From: Gemmatimonadaceae bacterium
GTDB lineage: Bacteria; Gemmatimonadota; Gemmatimonadetes; Gemmatimonadales; Gemmatimonadaceae
Length of the DNA stretch: 64,000 nt
Assembly: GCA_025934775.1 (NCBI GenBank)
Contig: JAICWO010000001.1
Coordinates: 248,001-312,000 of the forward strand
Reading direction: 5' to 3'
The notes below the pieces were generated by a model. That model made no database searches, was not told the origin of the DNA, and saw nothing but the letters and a program-made list of their open reading frames with translations. This document shows positions 1-8,604 of the stretch, piece by piece. Made by a program: the position numbers and the translations under genes. Within the stretch, counting starts at the first letter, position 1; each line of letters starts with the position of its first letter.

Positions 1-1241
1 TGATCGTCGGCATGGTCTGCACGCTGACGATCATCAACTACATCGATCGGCAGACGCTGTCGGTGCTCGCGCCGACGATCCGCGACGCGTTCCACATGTC
101 GAACGTGAGCTACTCGCGGATCGTGACGATGTTCCTCATCGGCTACACGGTCTCGCAGGCGGTGTCGGGCAAGCTGCTCGACCGCATCGGCACGCGTGTG
201 GGGTTCATGCTGTTCGTCGGGATCTGGACCGTCGCCTCGATGCTGCACTCGATCGCGGCGAGCGCGTTCGCGCTCGGCTGCTTCCGGCTGCTGCTCGGCA
301 TCGGCGAGGCGGGAAACTGGCCGGGCGCGGCCAAGGTCGTCGCGGAGTGGTTCCCGGTGCGCGAACGCGCGTTCGCGATGGCGATCTTCAACAACGGCTC
401 GACGATCGGCGCGGTGCTCGCGCCGCCGGTGATCGTCTGGGTCGCGGTCACGTTTGGCTGGCGCTACGCGTTCTTCATCGGCGCGGGGCTCTCGCTTCTC
501 CTGATGATCGCGTGGTACTTCTATTATTACACTCCGGATAAACACCCCAAGCTCTCGGCCGCCGAGTACGAGTACATCCGCACCGGACAGAGCCCGGACG
601 ACGACGAGCACGGACGCCGCCGGCCGTGGGCGTCGCTGTTCACCTACCGGCAGGTCTGGGCGGTGATCGCGGCCCGGTTCTTCACCGACCCGATCTGGTG
701 GTTCCTGATCTCCTGGCTCCCGAACTACCTCAAAGCGGAGCGCGGGTTCACGCTCGAGCTCATCGGCCTGCTCGCCTGGATCCCATTCCTGTTTGCTGAT
801 ATAGGAACGCTCACCGGCGGCGCGGCGTCGAGCCTGCTGATCCGGCGCGGCTGGACGGTGGACGCGGCGCGCAAGATCGTGCTGATCGTGAGCGCGCTGA
901 TGGTGCCGGCCGGGGTCGTGGCGATCGTGACGACGGGGAGCAGCGCGGTGGCGATCGGGGGGATCAGCGTGATCGCGTTCGGCTTTCAGAGCTGGATCGC
1001 GAACATCCACACGATCCCGTCGGACTGCTTCCCCAAGCAGGACGTCGGCGCGGTGTTCGGGATCGGCGGGACGGCGGCGGGCATCGCGAGCGCGCTGTTC
1101 ACGCTGCTCGTCGGCTACATCGTCGATCACTTTTCCTACACGCCGGTCTACATCATGGTCGGTTTGATGGGGCCCATCGGGGCGGGGCTGTTCCTCCTGA
1201 TCATGCGGCGCATCGAGCGCGTGCCGGAGCTGCGTTCCTGA
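1..1241 (+). CDS. MFS transporter, hexuronate/ACS-type (5' partial)
   Basis: Inner-membrane secondary transporter of the anion:cation symporter branch of the major facilitator superfamily (ExuT/GudP-like). Members import hexuronates, glucarate or related organic anions with protons. The visible part opens with the family segment INYIDRQTLSVLAP of the first helix, followed by the loop-2 motif GKLLDRIGTR and the GEAGNWPGAAK stretch of helix 4, then about ten further hydrophobic helices. The frame stays open to the window edge (codons I-V-G precede the first ATG at 12). Homologues have roughly 10-20 residues before INYLDR, so the true start lies upstream and the ATG at 12 is probably internal. 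The substrate cannot be decided from sequence. The gene ends just before a promoter-like TTGACA upstream of pilB, so the two are probably not co-transcribed. Confidence 0.85.
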   Translation, partial: IVGMVCTLTIINYIDRQTLSVLAPTIRDAFHMSNVSYSRIVTMFLIGYTVSQAVSGKLLDRIGTRVGFMLFVGIWTVASMLHSIAASAFALGCFRLLLGIGEAGNWPGAAKVVAEWFPVRERAFAMAIFNNGSTIGAVLAPPVIVWVAVTFGWRYAFFIGAGLSLLLMIAWYFYYYTPDKHPKLSAAEYEYIRTGQSPDDDEHGRRRPWASLFTYRQVWAVIAARFFTDPIWWFLISWLPNYLKAERGFTLELIGLLAWIPFLFADIGTLTGGAASSLLIRRGWTVDAARKIVLIVSALMVPAGVVAIVTTGSSAVAIGGISVIAFGFQSWIANIHTIPSDCFPKQDVGAVFGIGGTAAGIASALFTLLVGYIVDHFSYTPVYIMVGLMGPIGAGLFLLIMRRIERVPELRS

Positions 1242-1252
1242 TCGTCCTTTTC

Positions 1253-1281
1253 TTGACACGCTCCGAGCCGTCCGTCAGCTT
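1253..1281 (+). promoter_or_regulatory. Possible sigma70 promoter for pilB
   Basis: A perfect -35 hexamer TTGACA (1253-1258) lies in the short gap between the MFS gene and pilB. At 17 bp the -10 position reads CAGCTT (1276-1281), which is weak. The location, 57 bp upstream of the pilB ATG, supports a promoter, but the poor -10 keeps confidence low. Confidence 0.3.
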
Positions 1282-1337
1282 GAGGCCTTGGGATCGGCCG
1301 CCCGCCGGCGCGTCCCGCTTCGTCTCCATCGACCTCC

Positions 1338-3176
1338 ATGGCCGCTCCCGTCGCATCCTCCGAACGCATCGGCGATCTCCTCTTTCGTGAGGGGCTGATC
1401 AGCGCCGAGCAGCTTGCCCAGGCGCTGCAGGAGCAGAAGCAGAACGGCACGCGGGTCGGGTACAACCTGATCAAGCTCGGCTTCATCAGCGAGATCGAGC
1501 TGACGAAGATGCTCGCCCGCCAGCACAAGATGCCGGCGGTGAACCTCGCGGGCTTCGACGTCGATCCCAAGATCGCGAAGATGATCCCGGCGGACCTGGC
1601 GCAGAAGAATCTCGTCATTCCGCTCAAGCGCGACGGCCGGGAGCTGATCGTCGCGATGGCCGATCCGACGAACCTCGGGATCCTCGAGGATCTCAAGTTC
1701 ATCACGCGCTACGACATCAAGCCGGTGATCGCCGGCGAGTACACGCTGCGCGGGATGATCGAGAAGTACTACGGCGCCACGGACGAGCAGCAGATGGCGT
1801 CGCTGATGGACACGATCACTGAGCTCGAGGCGGACATCGGCGGCGACGTCGAGGTGGTCGAGGAGAAGGAGGAGGACGTCTCGCAGGCGGCGCTCCAGGC
1901 GCAGATGGAAGACGCGCCGGTCGTCAAGCTGATCAACGCCATCCTCACCGACGCGGTGAAGCGCGGCGCGTCGGACATTCACTTCGAGTGCTTCGAGCAC
2001 GAGATCCGCGTGCGCTACCGCATCGACGGCGCGCTGATGGAAGTGATGAAGCCGCCGATGAAGCTCAAGGCGGCGCTGATCTCGCGGTTCAAGATCATGT
2101 CGCAGCTCAACATCGCCGAGCGCCGCGTGCCGCAGGACGGGCGCATCAAGCTGAAGATCGGCACCAAGGTGATCGACTTCCGCGTGTCGACGCTGCCGAC
2201 GATCTTCGGCGAGAAGATCGTGCTCCGCATTCTCGACAAGGGCAACCTGACGTTCGACCTCGCGAAGTTCGGCATCGAGCCGCGGGCCGAGCACGATCTG
2301 ATGGAGGCGGTGTCGAACCCGTACGGCATGGTGCTCGTGACCGGCCCCACGGGCTCCGGCAAGACGACGACGCTCTATTCGGCGCTATCCAAAGTCAATA
2401 ATATAGATGTCAATATCATGACCGCTGAAGATCCCGTGGAGTACAATCTCTTCGGGATCAATCAGGTGCTGGTGCGCAACGAGGTCGGCATGACGTTCGC
2501 CGCGGCGCTCAAGGCGTTCCTGCGGCAGGATCCGAACATCATCATGGTCGGCGAGGTTCGCGATCTCGAGACCGGCGGCATCGCGATCAAGGCGGCGCTC
2601 ACCGGCCACATGGTGCTCTCGACGCTGCACACCAACTCGGCGCCGGAAACGGTGACGCGTTTGCTGGACATGGGGCTCGAGCCGTTCAACGTCGCGTCGG
2701 CGCTCAACCTGATTCTCGCGCAGCGGCTCGTGCGCCGCATCTGCAGCAACTGCAAGGTGCAGTATCAGATCTCAAAAGAGGAGCTCGACGCCGCCAAGGT
2801 GACCCTCGACACGTCGATGCGCGATCTCCGGTTCACGGAAGAAGCGCTGCGCAACGCCAAGGCCAAGGCGACGAAGGAAGCGGCGCCGTTCCTCGAGACG
2901 TTGAGTCTCGACACGCAGGTCAAGGAGCTCGGCTTCTTCAAGGGCAAGGGCTGCGAGCAGTGCGGCGGCACGGGCATGAAGGGCCGGCAGGGCGTGTACG
3001 AGGTGATGGTGATGACGCCCAAGATGCGGAAGCTCGTGATGCAGAACGTGGGCGCGGCGGAGATCAAGGACGGCGCGATCGAAGAAGGGATGCTGACGCT
3101 GCGGATGGACGCGTGGCTCAAGGTGATGAAGGGGATCACGACGACGGAGCAGATGATCCGGGAGACGAGCGTGTAG
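1338..3176 (+). CDS. pilB: Type IV pilus assembly ATPase PilB (GspE family)
   Basis: Cytoplasmic hexameric ATPase that powers pilus extension (type IVa pilus machine). The 612-residue length is typical. The N-terminal MshEN-like region (about residues 5-150) begins IGDLLFREGLISAEQLAQAL. The GspE ATPase core follows with Walker A GPTGSGKTTT (from residue 336), an Asp box, Walker B (IIMVGEVRD) and the His box LTGHMVLSTLHTN. A C-terminal zinc-binding motif is formed by the pairs CSNC (RRICSNC) and CEQC (GCEQCGGTG), as in PilB and GspE. Partner genes pilT and pilC lie 10 kb downstream, separated by unrelated genes, so the pilus cluster is broken up here. No strong Shine-Dalgarno precedes the ATG, but homology begins immediately. 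Confidence 0.95.
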   Translation: MAAPVASSERIGDLLFREGLISAEQLAQALQEQKQNGTRVGYNLIKLGFISEIELTKMLARQHKMPAVNLAGFDVDPKIAKMIPADLAQKNLVIPLKRDGRELIVAMADPTNLGILEDLKFITRYDIKPVIAGEYTLRGMIEKYYGATDEQQMASLMDTITELEADIGGDVEVVEEKEEDVSQAALQAQMEDAPVVKLINAILTDAVKRGASDIHFECFEHEIRVRYRIDGALMEVMKPPMKLKAALISRFKIMSQLNIAERRVPQDGRIKLKIGTKVIDFRVSTLPTIFGEKIVLRILDKGNLTFDLAKFGIEPRAEHDLMEAVSNPYGMVLVTGPTGSGKTTTLYSALSKVNNIDVNIMTAEDPVEYNLFGINQVLVRNEVGMTFAAALKAFLRQDPNIIMVGEVRDLETGGIAIKAALTGHMVLSTLHTNSAPETVTRLLDMGLEPFNVASALNLILAQRLVRRICSNCKVQYQISKEELDAAKVTLDTSMRDLRFTEEALRNAKAKATKEAAPFLETLSLDTQVKELGFFKGKGCEQCGGTGMKGRQGVYEVMVMTPKMRKLVMQNVGAAEIKDGAIEEGMLTLRMDAWLKVMKGITTTEQMIRETSV

Positions 3177-3219
3177 GGTCGGCAGGCGAGCAGGTACGGT
3201 CGACGAACGCCGCCGACCC
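3176..3219 (+). terminator. Stem-loop after pilB
   Basis: Inverted repeat GGGTCGGC (3176-3183) and GCCGACCC (3212-3219) with a 28-nt loop, starting on the last base of the pilB stop codon. There is no U-tract, so it is at best a weak or Rho-assisted terminator or an RNA-stabilising structure. Confidence 0.25.
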
Positions 3220-3257
3220 GACAGCGAGCGGAGCGAGCGACCCTGCTATTTTCAAGC

Positions 3258-4928
3258 ATGCCCTCGGATTTCATCAGAGACAAAGTCGCCGCCGACGCCG
3301 AGTCCAACCGCTTCGGCCGTCAGATCGCCACGCGCTTCCCGCCCGAGCCTAACGGCTTCCCCCACATCGGGCACGTCAAGTCGATCTGTCTCAACTTCGG
3401 CATCAAGCAGGAATTCGCCGGCCGCTGCAATCTCCGCTTCGACGACACCAACCCGGCGACCGAGGACATCCGCTACGTCGAGGCGATCAAGAACGACGTC
3501 CGCTGGCTCGGGTTCGCGTGGGACGAGGAGCTCTACGCGAGCGACTATTTCGAGAAGTTTTATGAGATCGCGGAAGCGCTGATCCGGAAGGGCACGGCAT
3601 ACGTCGATTCGCAGAACGAGGAGGCGATTCGCGAAGGCCGCGGGACGGTGACGACGCCGGGCACCAACAGCCCGTTCCGCGACCGCACCGCCGGCGAGAA
3701 CCTCGACCTGCTGCGCCGCATGCGGGCCGGAGAATTTCCGGACGGCGCGCACGTGCTGCGCGCCAGGATCGACATGGCGCATCCCAACATGCTGATGCGC
3801 GACCCGATCCTGCTCCGGATCCGCCACGAACCGCACTACCGTCGCGGCGACGCCTGGTGCGTCTACCCGCTGTACGACTTCGCGCATCCCCTGTCCGACG
3901 CGATCGAGGGGATCACGCACTCGTTATGCACACTTGAATTCAAAGATAATAACGACATCTACAAGTGGCTCGTGCGCGAGGCGGGGTTCGACCGGCCGCC
4001 GGAGCAGACCGAGTTCGCGCGCCTCGAGCTCGATTACACCGTCCTCAGCAAGCGCAAGCTGCTGCGTCTCGTCAACGAAGGGCTCGTCGACGGATGGGAC
4101 GATCCGCGCATGCCCACCATCGCCGGGATGCGGCGGCGCGGCGTTACCCCGGAGGGACTCCGCCACTTTGCCGAAGGCGTCGGCGTCGCGCGGAAGCCCG
4201 CGCGCACCGAGCTCGCCACGTTCGAGCACTACATCCGCGACGACCTCAACATGCGCGTGCCGCGCGTGATGGCGGTGCTCAACCCGCTCAAGGTCGTGAT
4301 CACGAACTTCCCGGAACACGAAGTCGACGAGCTCGAGGCGTCGTACTATCCGCACGACGTGCCCAAGACCGGCTCGCGCAAGGTTCCGTTCACGCGCGAG
4401 CTGTACATCGAGCGCGAGGACTTCATGGAAGATCCGCCGAAGAAATTCTTCCGTCTCGCGCCGGGCCGCGAAGTGCGCCTCCGCTACGCGTACTTCGTCA
4501 CCTGCACCGACGTCGTGAAGGACGCGGCGGGCGAGATCATCGAGTTGCGCTGCACGTACGATCCCGCCACGCGCGGCGGCGATGCACCGGACGGCCGCAA
4601 GGTGCAGGGCACGATCCACTGGGTCTCGGCGTCGCACGCGATCGACGCCGAGGCGCGCCTGTATGACAAATTGTTCAACGTGCCCGATCCCGACGCCGTG
4701 CCGGAGGGTCAGGATTTTTTGTCGGCGCTGAATCCTAATTCCTTAGTCGTCGTGCCCGGCGCGAAGGTCGAGCGGAGCGTCGGGGAGGATCCGATTGGAA
4801 CGCGCTATCAGTTCGAGCGGACCGGCTACTTCATCAGCGATCCGGTGGATTCGACGCCTGGGCGGCTCGTGTTCAATCGCACGGTGACGCTCCGCGACAC
4901 GTGGGCGAAGGTGAAGGACAAAGCGTGA
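3258..4928 (+). CDS. glnS: Glutaminyl-tRNA synthetase
   Basis: Class I aminoacyl-tRNA synthetase charging tRNA(Gln) with glutamine in the cytoplasm. The 556-residue length matches bacterial GlnS. Visible motifs are RFPPEPNGFPHIGH, containing the HIGH signature (residues 36-39), the DDTNP substrate-binding stretch, the catalytic-domain segment LYDFAHPLSDAIEGITHSLC, and the KMSKS-loop variant VLSKRKLL. The C-terminal half carries the two beta-barrel anticodon-binding domains. The form NGFPHIGHVKSICLNFG distinguishes it from glutamyl-tRNA synthetase. It stands alone, with PilB upstream and a secreted protein downstream. Having GlnS implies direct Gln-tRNA(Gln) formation rather than complete dependence on the GatCAB amidation route. 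Confidence 0.95.
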   Translation: MPSDFIRDKVAADAESNRFGRQIATRFPPEPNGFPHIGHVKSICLNFGIKQEFAGRCNLRFDDTNPATEDIRYVEAIKNDVRWLGFAWDEELYASDYFEKFYEIAEALIRKGTAYVDSQNEEAIREGRGTVTTPGTNSPFRDRTAGENLDLLRRMRAGEFPDGAHVLRARIDMAHPNMLMRDPILLRIRHEPHYRRGDAWCVYPLYDFAHPLSDAIEGITHSLCTLEFKDNNDIYKWLVREAGFDRPPEQTEFARLELDYTVLSKRKLLRLVNEGLVDGWDDPRMPTIAGMRRRGVTPEGLRHFAEGVGVARKPARTELATFEHYIRDDLNMRVPRVMAVLNPLKVVITNFPEHEVDELEASYYPHDVPKTGSRKVPFTRELYIEREDFMEDPPKKFFRLAPGREVRLRYAYFVTCTDVVKDAAGEIIELRCTYDPATRGGDAPDGRKVQGTIHWVSASHAIDAEARLYDKLFNVPDPDAVPEGQDFLSALNPNSLVVVPGAKVERSVGEDPIGTRYQFERTGYFISDPVDSTPGRLVFNRTVTLRDTWAKVKDKA

Positions 4929-5034
4929 CGCGTCGATTGCTCGGCTAGCGCACGCATCCCGCCCGCGACATGTTCGTGCCGCGCCGGAGAGTTGCACGCG
5001 GCGCCAATCCCTCCTCACGAACAGGCGCAGGACC

Positions 5035-8000
5035 ATGACTCGATCCTTTGCTTCGGCGGCGATCGCGCTCGCCGCACTCGTCGCATTCTCGCCGCTCGCG
5101 GCCGCCCAGGGCCGCGGCCGCGGCGCGCAAGCGGCCGCCAACGGACCACTCGGCGCGCTCCACTTTCGCGCGCTGGGTCCTGAGGGCAATCGCACGGCCG
5201 CGATCATCGGTGAGCCGGGGAATTCCGAAGTCGTCTACGCCGGCGCGGCGAACGGCGGCATCTGGAAGACGACCGACGGCGGCGTGAACTGGGCGCCGAT
5301 CTTCGACAACGAGAACGTGTCCGCCGTCGGCGCGCTCGCGATGGCGCCGACCGACCACAATACGGTGTGGGCCGGAACCGGCGAGCCGTGGATCATTCGT
5401 CCGTACTACACGATGGGCGACGGCGTGTACAAGTCGACCAATGCCGGGCGCACGTGGCAGCACATGGGCCTCGACCAGACCGGCCGCATCGCGCGCATCA
5501 TCGTCGATCCGCACGACGCGAATACCGTCTACGTATGCGCGATCGGACAAGCGTACAAGCCGCAGCACGATCGCGGCGTCTTTCGCACAACCGACGGCGG
5601 CGCGACGTGGCAGCAGATTCTCTTCGTCAACGAGAACACCGGCTGCTCCGATCTCGCGCTCGATCCGAGCGACGGCAAGACGCTCTACGCCGGCATGTGG
5701 CAGCTCGAGGTGCATCGATGGAACCTCAATAGCGGCGGCCCGTCGAGCGGCGTCTACGTGACGCACGACGGCGGCGCGACGTGGAACAAGATCTCCGGCC
5801 ACGGGCTGCCCGCCGCCGACTACCCGCTCGGCAAGATCGCCGTCGGCATCGCGCCGAGTAACCCGAAGCGCGTCTACGCGCTCGTGCAGGACCTGCGGCC
5901 CGGGCTGTATCGCTCGGACGATCGCGGCGCGACGTGGGAGCTCGTCAACCAGCAGCACGAGATCGCCGAACGATCGCCGTACTACACGCGCTTCACGATC
6001 TCGCCCGACGATGAGAATTTGCTCTATTTCCCCTCGGTGTCGTTCAGCATGTCGCGCGACGGCGGCTCGACTGTCTTTCAGCCGGGCCGTGGCGGCGGAG
6101 CGGGCGGGCGGGGTGGACGCGGTGCAGGTCCGGGCGCCGGCCTCCAGGCGGCGGGCGGCGACAATCACGACGTCTGGATCGATCCCACGAACGCGAACCG
6201 CGTGCTCGTCGCGAACGACGCCGGCGTGAGCATGAGCCTCAATCGCGGCGCGACGTACGCGCGCTTCGTGCTGCCCATCTCCCAGGTCTATCACGTCACG
6301 GCGGACAACGACATTCCGTACCACGTGATGGGCAACATTCAGGACAAGTCATCGTTCCGCGGGCCGAGTCGCAATCTCTCGGGCGGCCGTGGCGGTGGCG
6401 GGCTCGCGTACTACGAAGGCGCGGGTGGATGCGAGGACGCGAACACCATCGCCGATCCGACCGACGCGAACATCGTGTGGTCGGGCTGCGACAACGGGCG
6501 CATCTACCGCATGGATTATCGCAACGGCGCGGTGCGCGACGTCTCGCCGTGGCCGATCACGAGCTACGGCTGGGCGCCGGCGAACATGAAGTACCGGTGG
6601 GACTGGGTCACGCCGATGACGATCTCGCCGCACGACCATAACAAAGTGTACGTCGGCGCGCAGGTGGTGTTCGAGACGGCGAACGGCGGCCAATCATGGA
6701 AGGTGATCAGCCCCGATCTCACGACCAACGACAAGTCGCACCAGCAGAACTCGGGCGGTCTCACCTCGGACAACCTCACGACGTACGACGGATCGACGCT
6801 GTATGCGATCTCTGAATCCCCGGCGACGGCCGGCGTGATCTGGACGGGGAGCGACGACGGTCAGATCAACGTGACCAGGGACGGCGGCCTGCACTGGACC
6901 AACGTCACGAAGAACGTCCCCGATCTGCCGCCGTGGGGCACCGTGTGGAGCATCGCGCCGTCGCACTTCGACGGCGGCACGGCGTACGCGGCGATCAACC
7001 TGATGCACGAGGGCGACTTCGACGCGCGGGTCTACAAGACGACGAACTTCGGCGCCACGTGGACGCTGATCACGCAGAGTGTGCCGAAGAGCGTGAACTC
7101 GAGCGCGCACAGCATCGTCGAGGATCCCGTGCGCAAGGGCATGCTCTACCTCGGCACCGACAACGCGCTCTACGTCACGCTCGATGACGGCGCGCACTGG
7201 ACGCATCTGCGGAACAACTTGCCGCCGGCGCCCGTGTACTGGATGCAGGTGCAGCCGACGTTCAACGACCTCGTGATCGGCACGCACGGCCGCGGCGTGT
7301 TCATCCTCGACGACGTGACGCCGCTCCGCGAGTGGGATGCGGCGCAGACGAAGGACTTCGATCTTGTGAAGCCGCGGCCGGCGTACCGCTTCCGGCAGAC
7401 CGGCGATTCGCGCGAGTCCGAGCCGGGCGGGCACGTGACGACGGAAAACCCGCCGTACGGCGCCGATCTCAACTTCTATTTAAAGAATCCTGCTGACGTG
7501 GAGATCACCATCACCGGCGACGCGGGCGGCGCGCCGATCCGCACGCTCAAGGAGAAGGGCCAAGCGGGGCTCAATCGCGTCTGGTGGGACCTGCGGTACG
7601 AGCCGGGGCTCTCGATCCAGATGCAGACGCCGCCGCTCGACGCGCCGTGGGCGCCGGCCAAGCGCAACTACGCCGCGTACGGCACGCGCATTCCGCCCGC
7701 CGGGCCGATCGTGCCACCCGGCACGTACATGGTGCACGTGAAGGCGGGCACGCACGAGGTGAGCGTGCCGCTCACCGTGCTGGCCGACCCGCATTCGCCC
7801 GGCACGCTCGCGAGCATTCGCGCGCAGGTGGCGTTCGCGCGCGGCGCGCAGGCCGAAGCGAACCAGGCCGCCGAGATGATCAATCACATCGAAGCGACTC
7901 GTCGTCAGGTCGAGGACGCCGAAGCGTCGCTCGGCGGCAACGCATCGGCCCTCCAAGCGGCCAAGGACTTTGACGCGAAGCTGAGCGCCGTCGAAGGAAA

Positions 8001-8286
8001 GCTGATCGACGTGCACAACACCGGGCCGAGCGAGGATGCGTTCCGCAACCCCGTACAACTCTACGAGCGGCTGAGCTGGATGATCGGACCGATGGTCGGC
8101 ACGCCGGGGAGCGGCAGCGGCGGCGCGGACATGGCGCCGACCGCGCAACAGATCGCGGTGAACGCGGAGTTCAAGAAGGAGCTCGCGCAGGTGTCGAACG
8201 AGGTGAAGCAGCTCCTCGCGCAGAGCACGCCGGCATTCAACAGTGTGCTGAAGCAGGCGGGCGTGGCGACTGAGATCAAACCGTAG
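5035..8286 (+). CDS. Exported BNR/sortilin-like beta-propeller protein
   Basis: A 1083-residue exported protein with a signal peptide (residues 1-25, ending in an AAAQ cleavage-type site). Beta-propeller repeats follow that carry Asp-box/BNR motifs of the type S-x-D-x-G-x-T-W: GGIWKTTDGGVNW, GVYKSTNAGRTW, GVFRTTDGGATW, GVYVTHDGGATW, and later copies to about residue 760. The propeller resembles the VPS10/sortilin and photosystem-stability (YCF48-like) folds. A Gly/Arg-rich linker near residue 350 and a C-terminal FlgD-like Ig segment (around residue 830) plus a helical tail complete it. Such proteins are abundant in Gemmatimonadota and Acidobacteria, usually without known function; sialidase or xyloglucanase activity is not supported by visible catalytic residues. 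Cell-surface or periplasmic location is inferred. Confidence 0.85.
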   Translation: MTRSFASAAIALAALVAFSPLAAAQGRGRGAQAAANGPLGALHFRALGPEGNRTAAIIGEPGNSEVVYAGAANGGIWKTTDGGVNWAPIFDNENVSAVGALAMAPTDHNTVWAGTGEPWIIRPYYTMGDGVYKSTNAGRTWQHMGLDQTGRIARIIVDPHDANTVYVCAIGQAYKPQHDRGVFRTTDGGATWQQILFVNENTGCSDLALDPSDGKTLYAGMWQLEVHRWNLNSGGPSSGVYVTHDGGATWNKISGHGLPAADYPLGKIAVGIAPSNPKRVYALVQDLRPGLYRSDDRGATWELVNQQHEIAERSPYYTRFTISPDDENLLYFPSVSFSMSRDGGSTVFQPGRGGGAGGRGGRGAGPGAGLQAAGGDNHDVWIDPTNANRVLVANDAGVSMSLNRGATYARFVLPISQVYHVTADNDIPYHVMGNIQDKSSFRGPSRNLSGGRGGGGLAYYEGAGGCEDANTIADPTDANIVWSGCDNGRIYRMDYRNGAVRDVSPWPITSYGWAPANMKYRWDWVTPMTISPHDHNKVYVGAQVVFETANGGQSWKVISPDLTTNDKSHQQNSGGLTSDNLTTYDGSTLYAISESPATAGVIWTGSDDGQINVTRDGGLHWTNVTKNVPDLPPWGTVWSIAPSHFDGGTAYAAINLMHEGDFDARVYKTTNFGATWTLITQSVPKSVNSSAHSIVEDPVRKGMLYLGTDNALYVTLDDGAHWTHLRNNLPPAPVYWMQVQPTFNDLVIGTHGRGVFILDDVTPLREWDAAQTKDFDLVKPRPAYRFRQTGDSRESEPGGHVTTENPPYGADLNFYLKNPADVEITITGDAGGAPIRTLKEKGQAGLNRVWWDLRYEPGLSIQMQTPPLDAPWAPAKRNYAAYGTRIPPAGPIVPPGTYMVHVKAGTHEVSVPLTVLADPHSPGTLASIRAQVAFARGAQAEANQAAEMINHIEATRRQVEDAEASLGGNASALQAAKDFDAKLSAVEGKLIDVHNTGPSEDAFRNPVQLYERLSWMIGPMVGTPGSGSGGADMAPTAQQIAVNAEFKKELAQVSNEVKQLLAQSTPAFNSVLKQAGVATEIKP

Positions 8287-8311
8287 CCGCCCACGCCCCT
8301 GCACCGCGGGC

Positions 8312-8560
8312 TCAGGAGTGACTCTTCGACTTCGACCGACTCGAGCGAGATTTCGAGCGGTGCGGATTCGGCGGCACCTCGTCGCCTTCGGCGCGGGCCT
8401 CGGAGAGTCCAATCGCGATCGCCTGCGCGCGACTCTTCGCTTTGGGGTGATGCCCGCTCCCCGCCTTGAGCTTGCCTTCTTTGTACTCGTGCATGACGCG
8501 CTCGACCTTCTTCTGCGTCTTCTTGCCGTACCGTCTGTGGCTTGCGTGCTTCGTTGCCAT
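8312..8560 (-). CDS. DUF6496 family small basic protein
   Basis: An 82-residue, strongly basic protein. The core HASHRRYGKKTQKKVERVMHEYKEG followed by SRAQAIAIGLSEAR is recognisable as the DUF6496 family, small proteins of unknown function common in soil and symbiotic bacteria. The C-terminal tail is a run of Ser, Lys and Arg, suggesting nucleic-acid contact or disorder. It lies 44 bp downstream of the start-proximal end of no other minus-strand gene and 44 bp from the end of the molybdenum hydroxylase operon, so read-through from that operon is possible. Function is unknown. Confidence 0.7.
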   Translation of the reverse strand: MATKHASHRRYGKKTQKKVERVMHEYKEGKLKAGSGHHPKAKSRAQAIAIGLSEARAEGDEVPPNPHRSKSRSSRSKSKSHS

Positions 8561-8604
8561 ACCCGCCCCCGGTCTCTACGCTCTCCCCTCGACGCTCCAC
8601 GCTC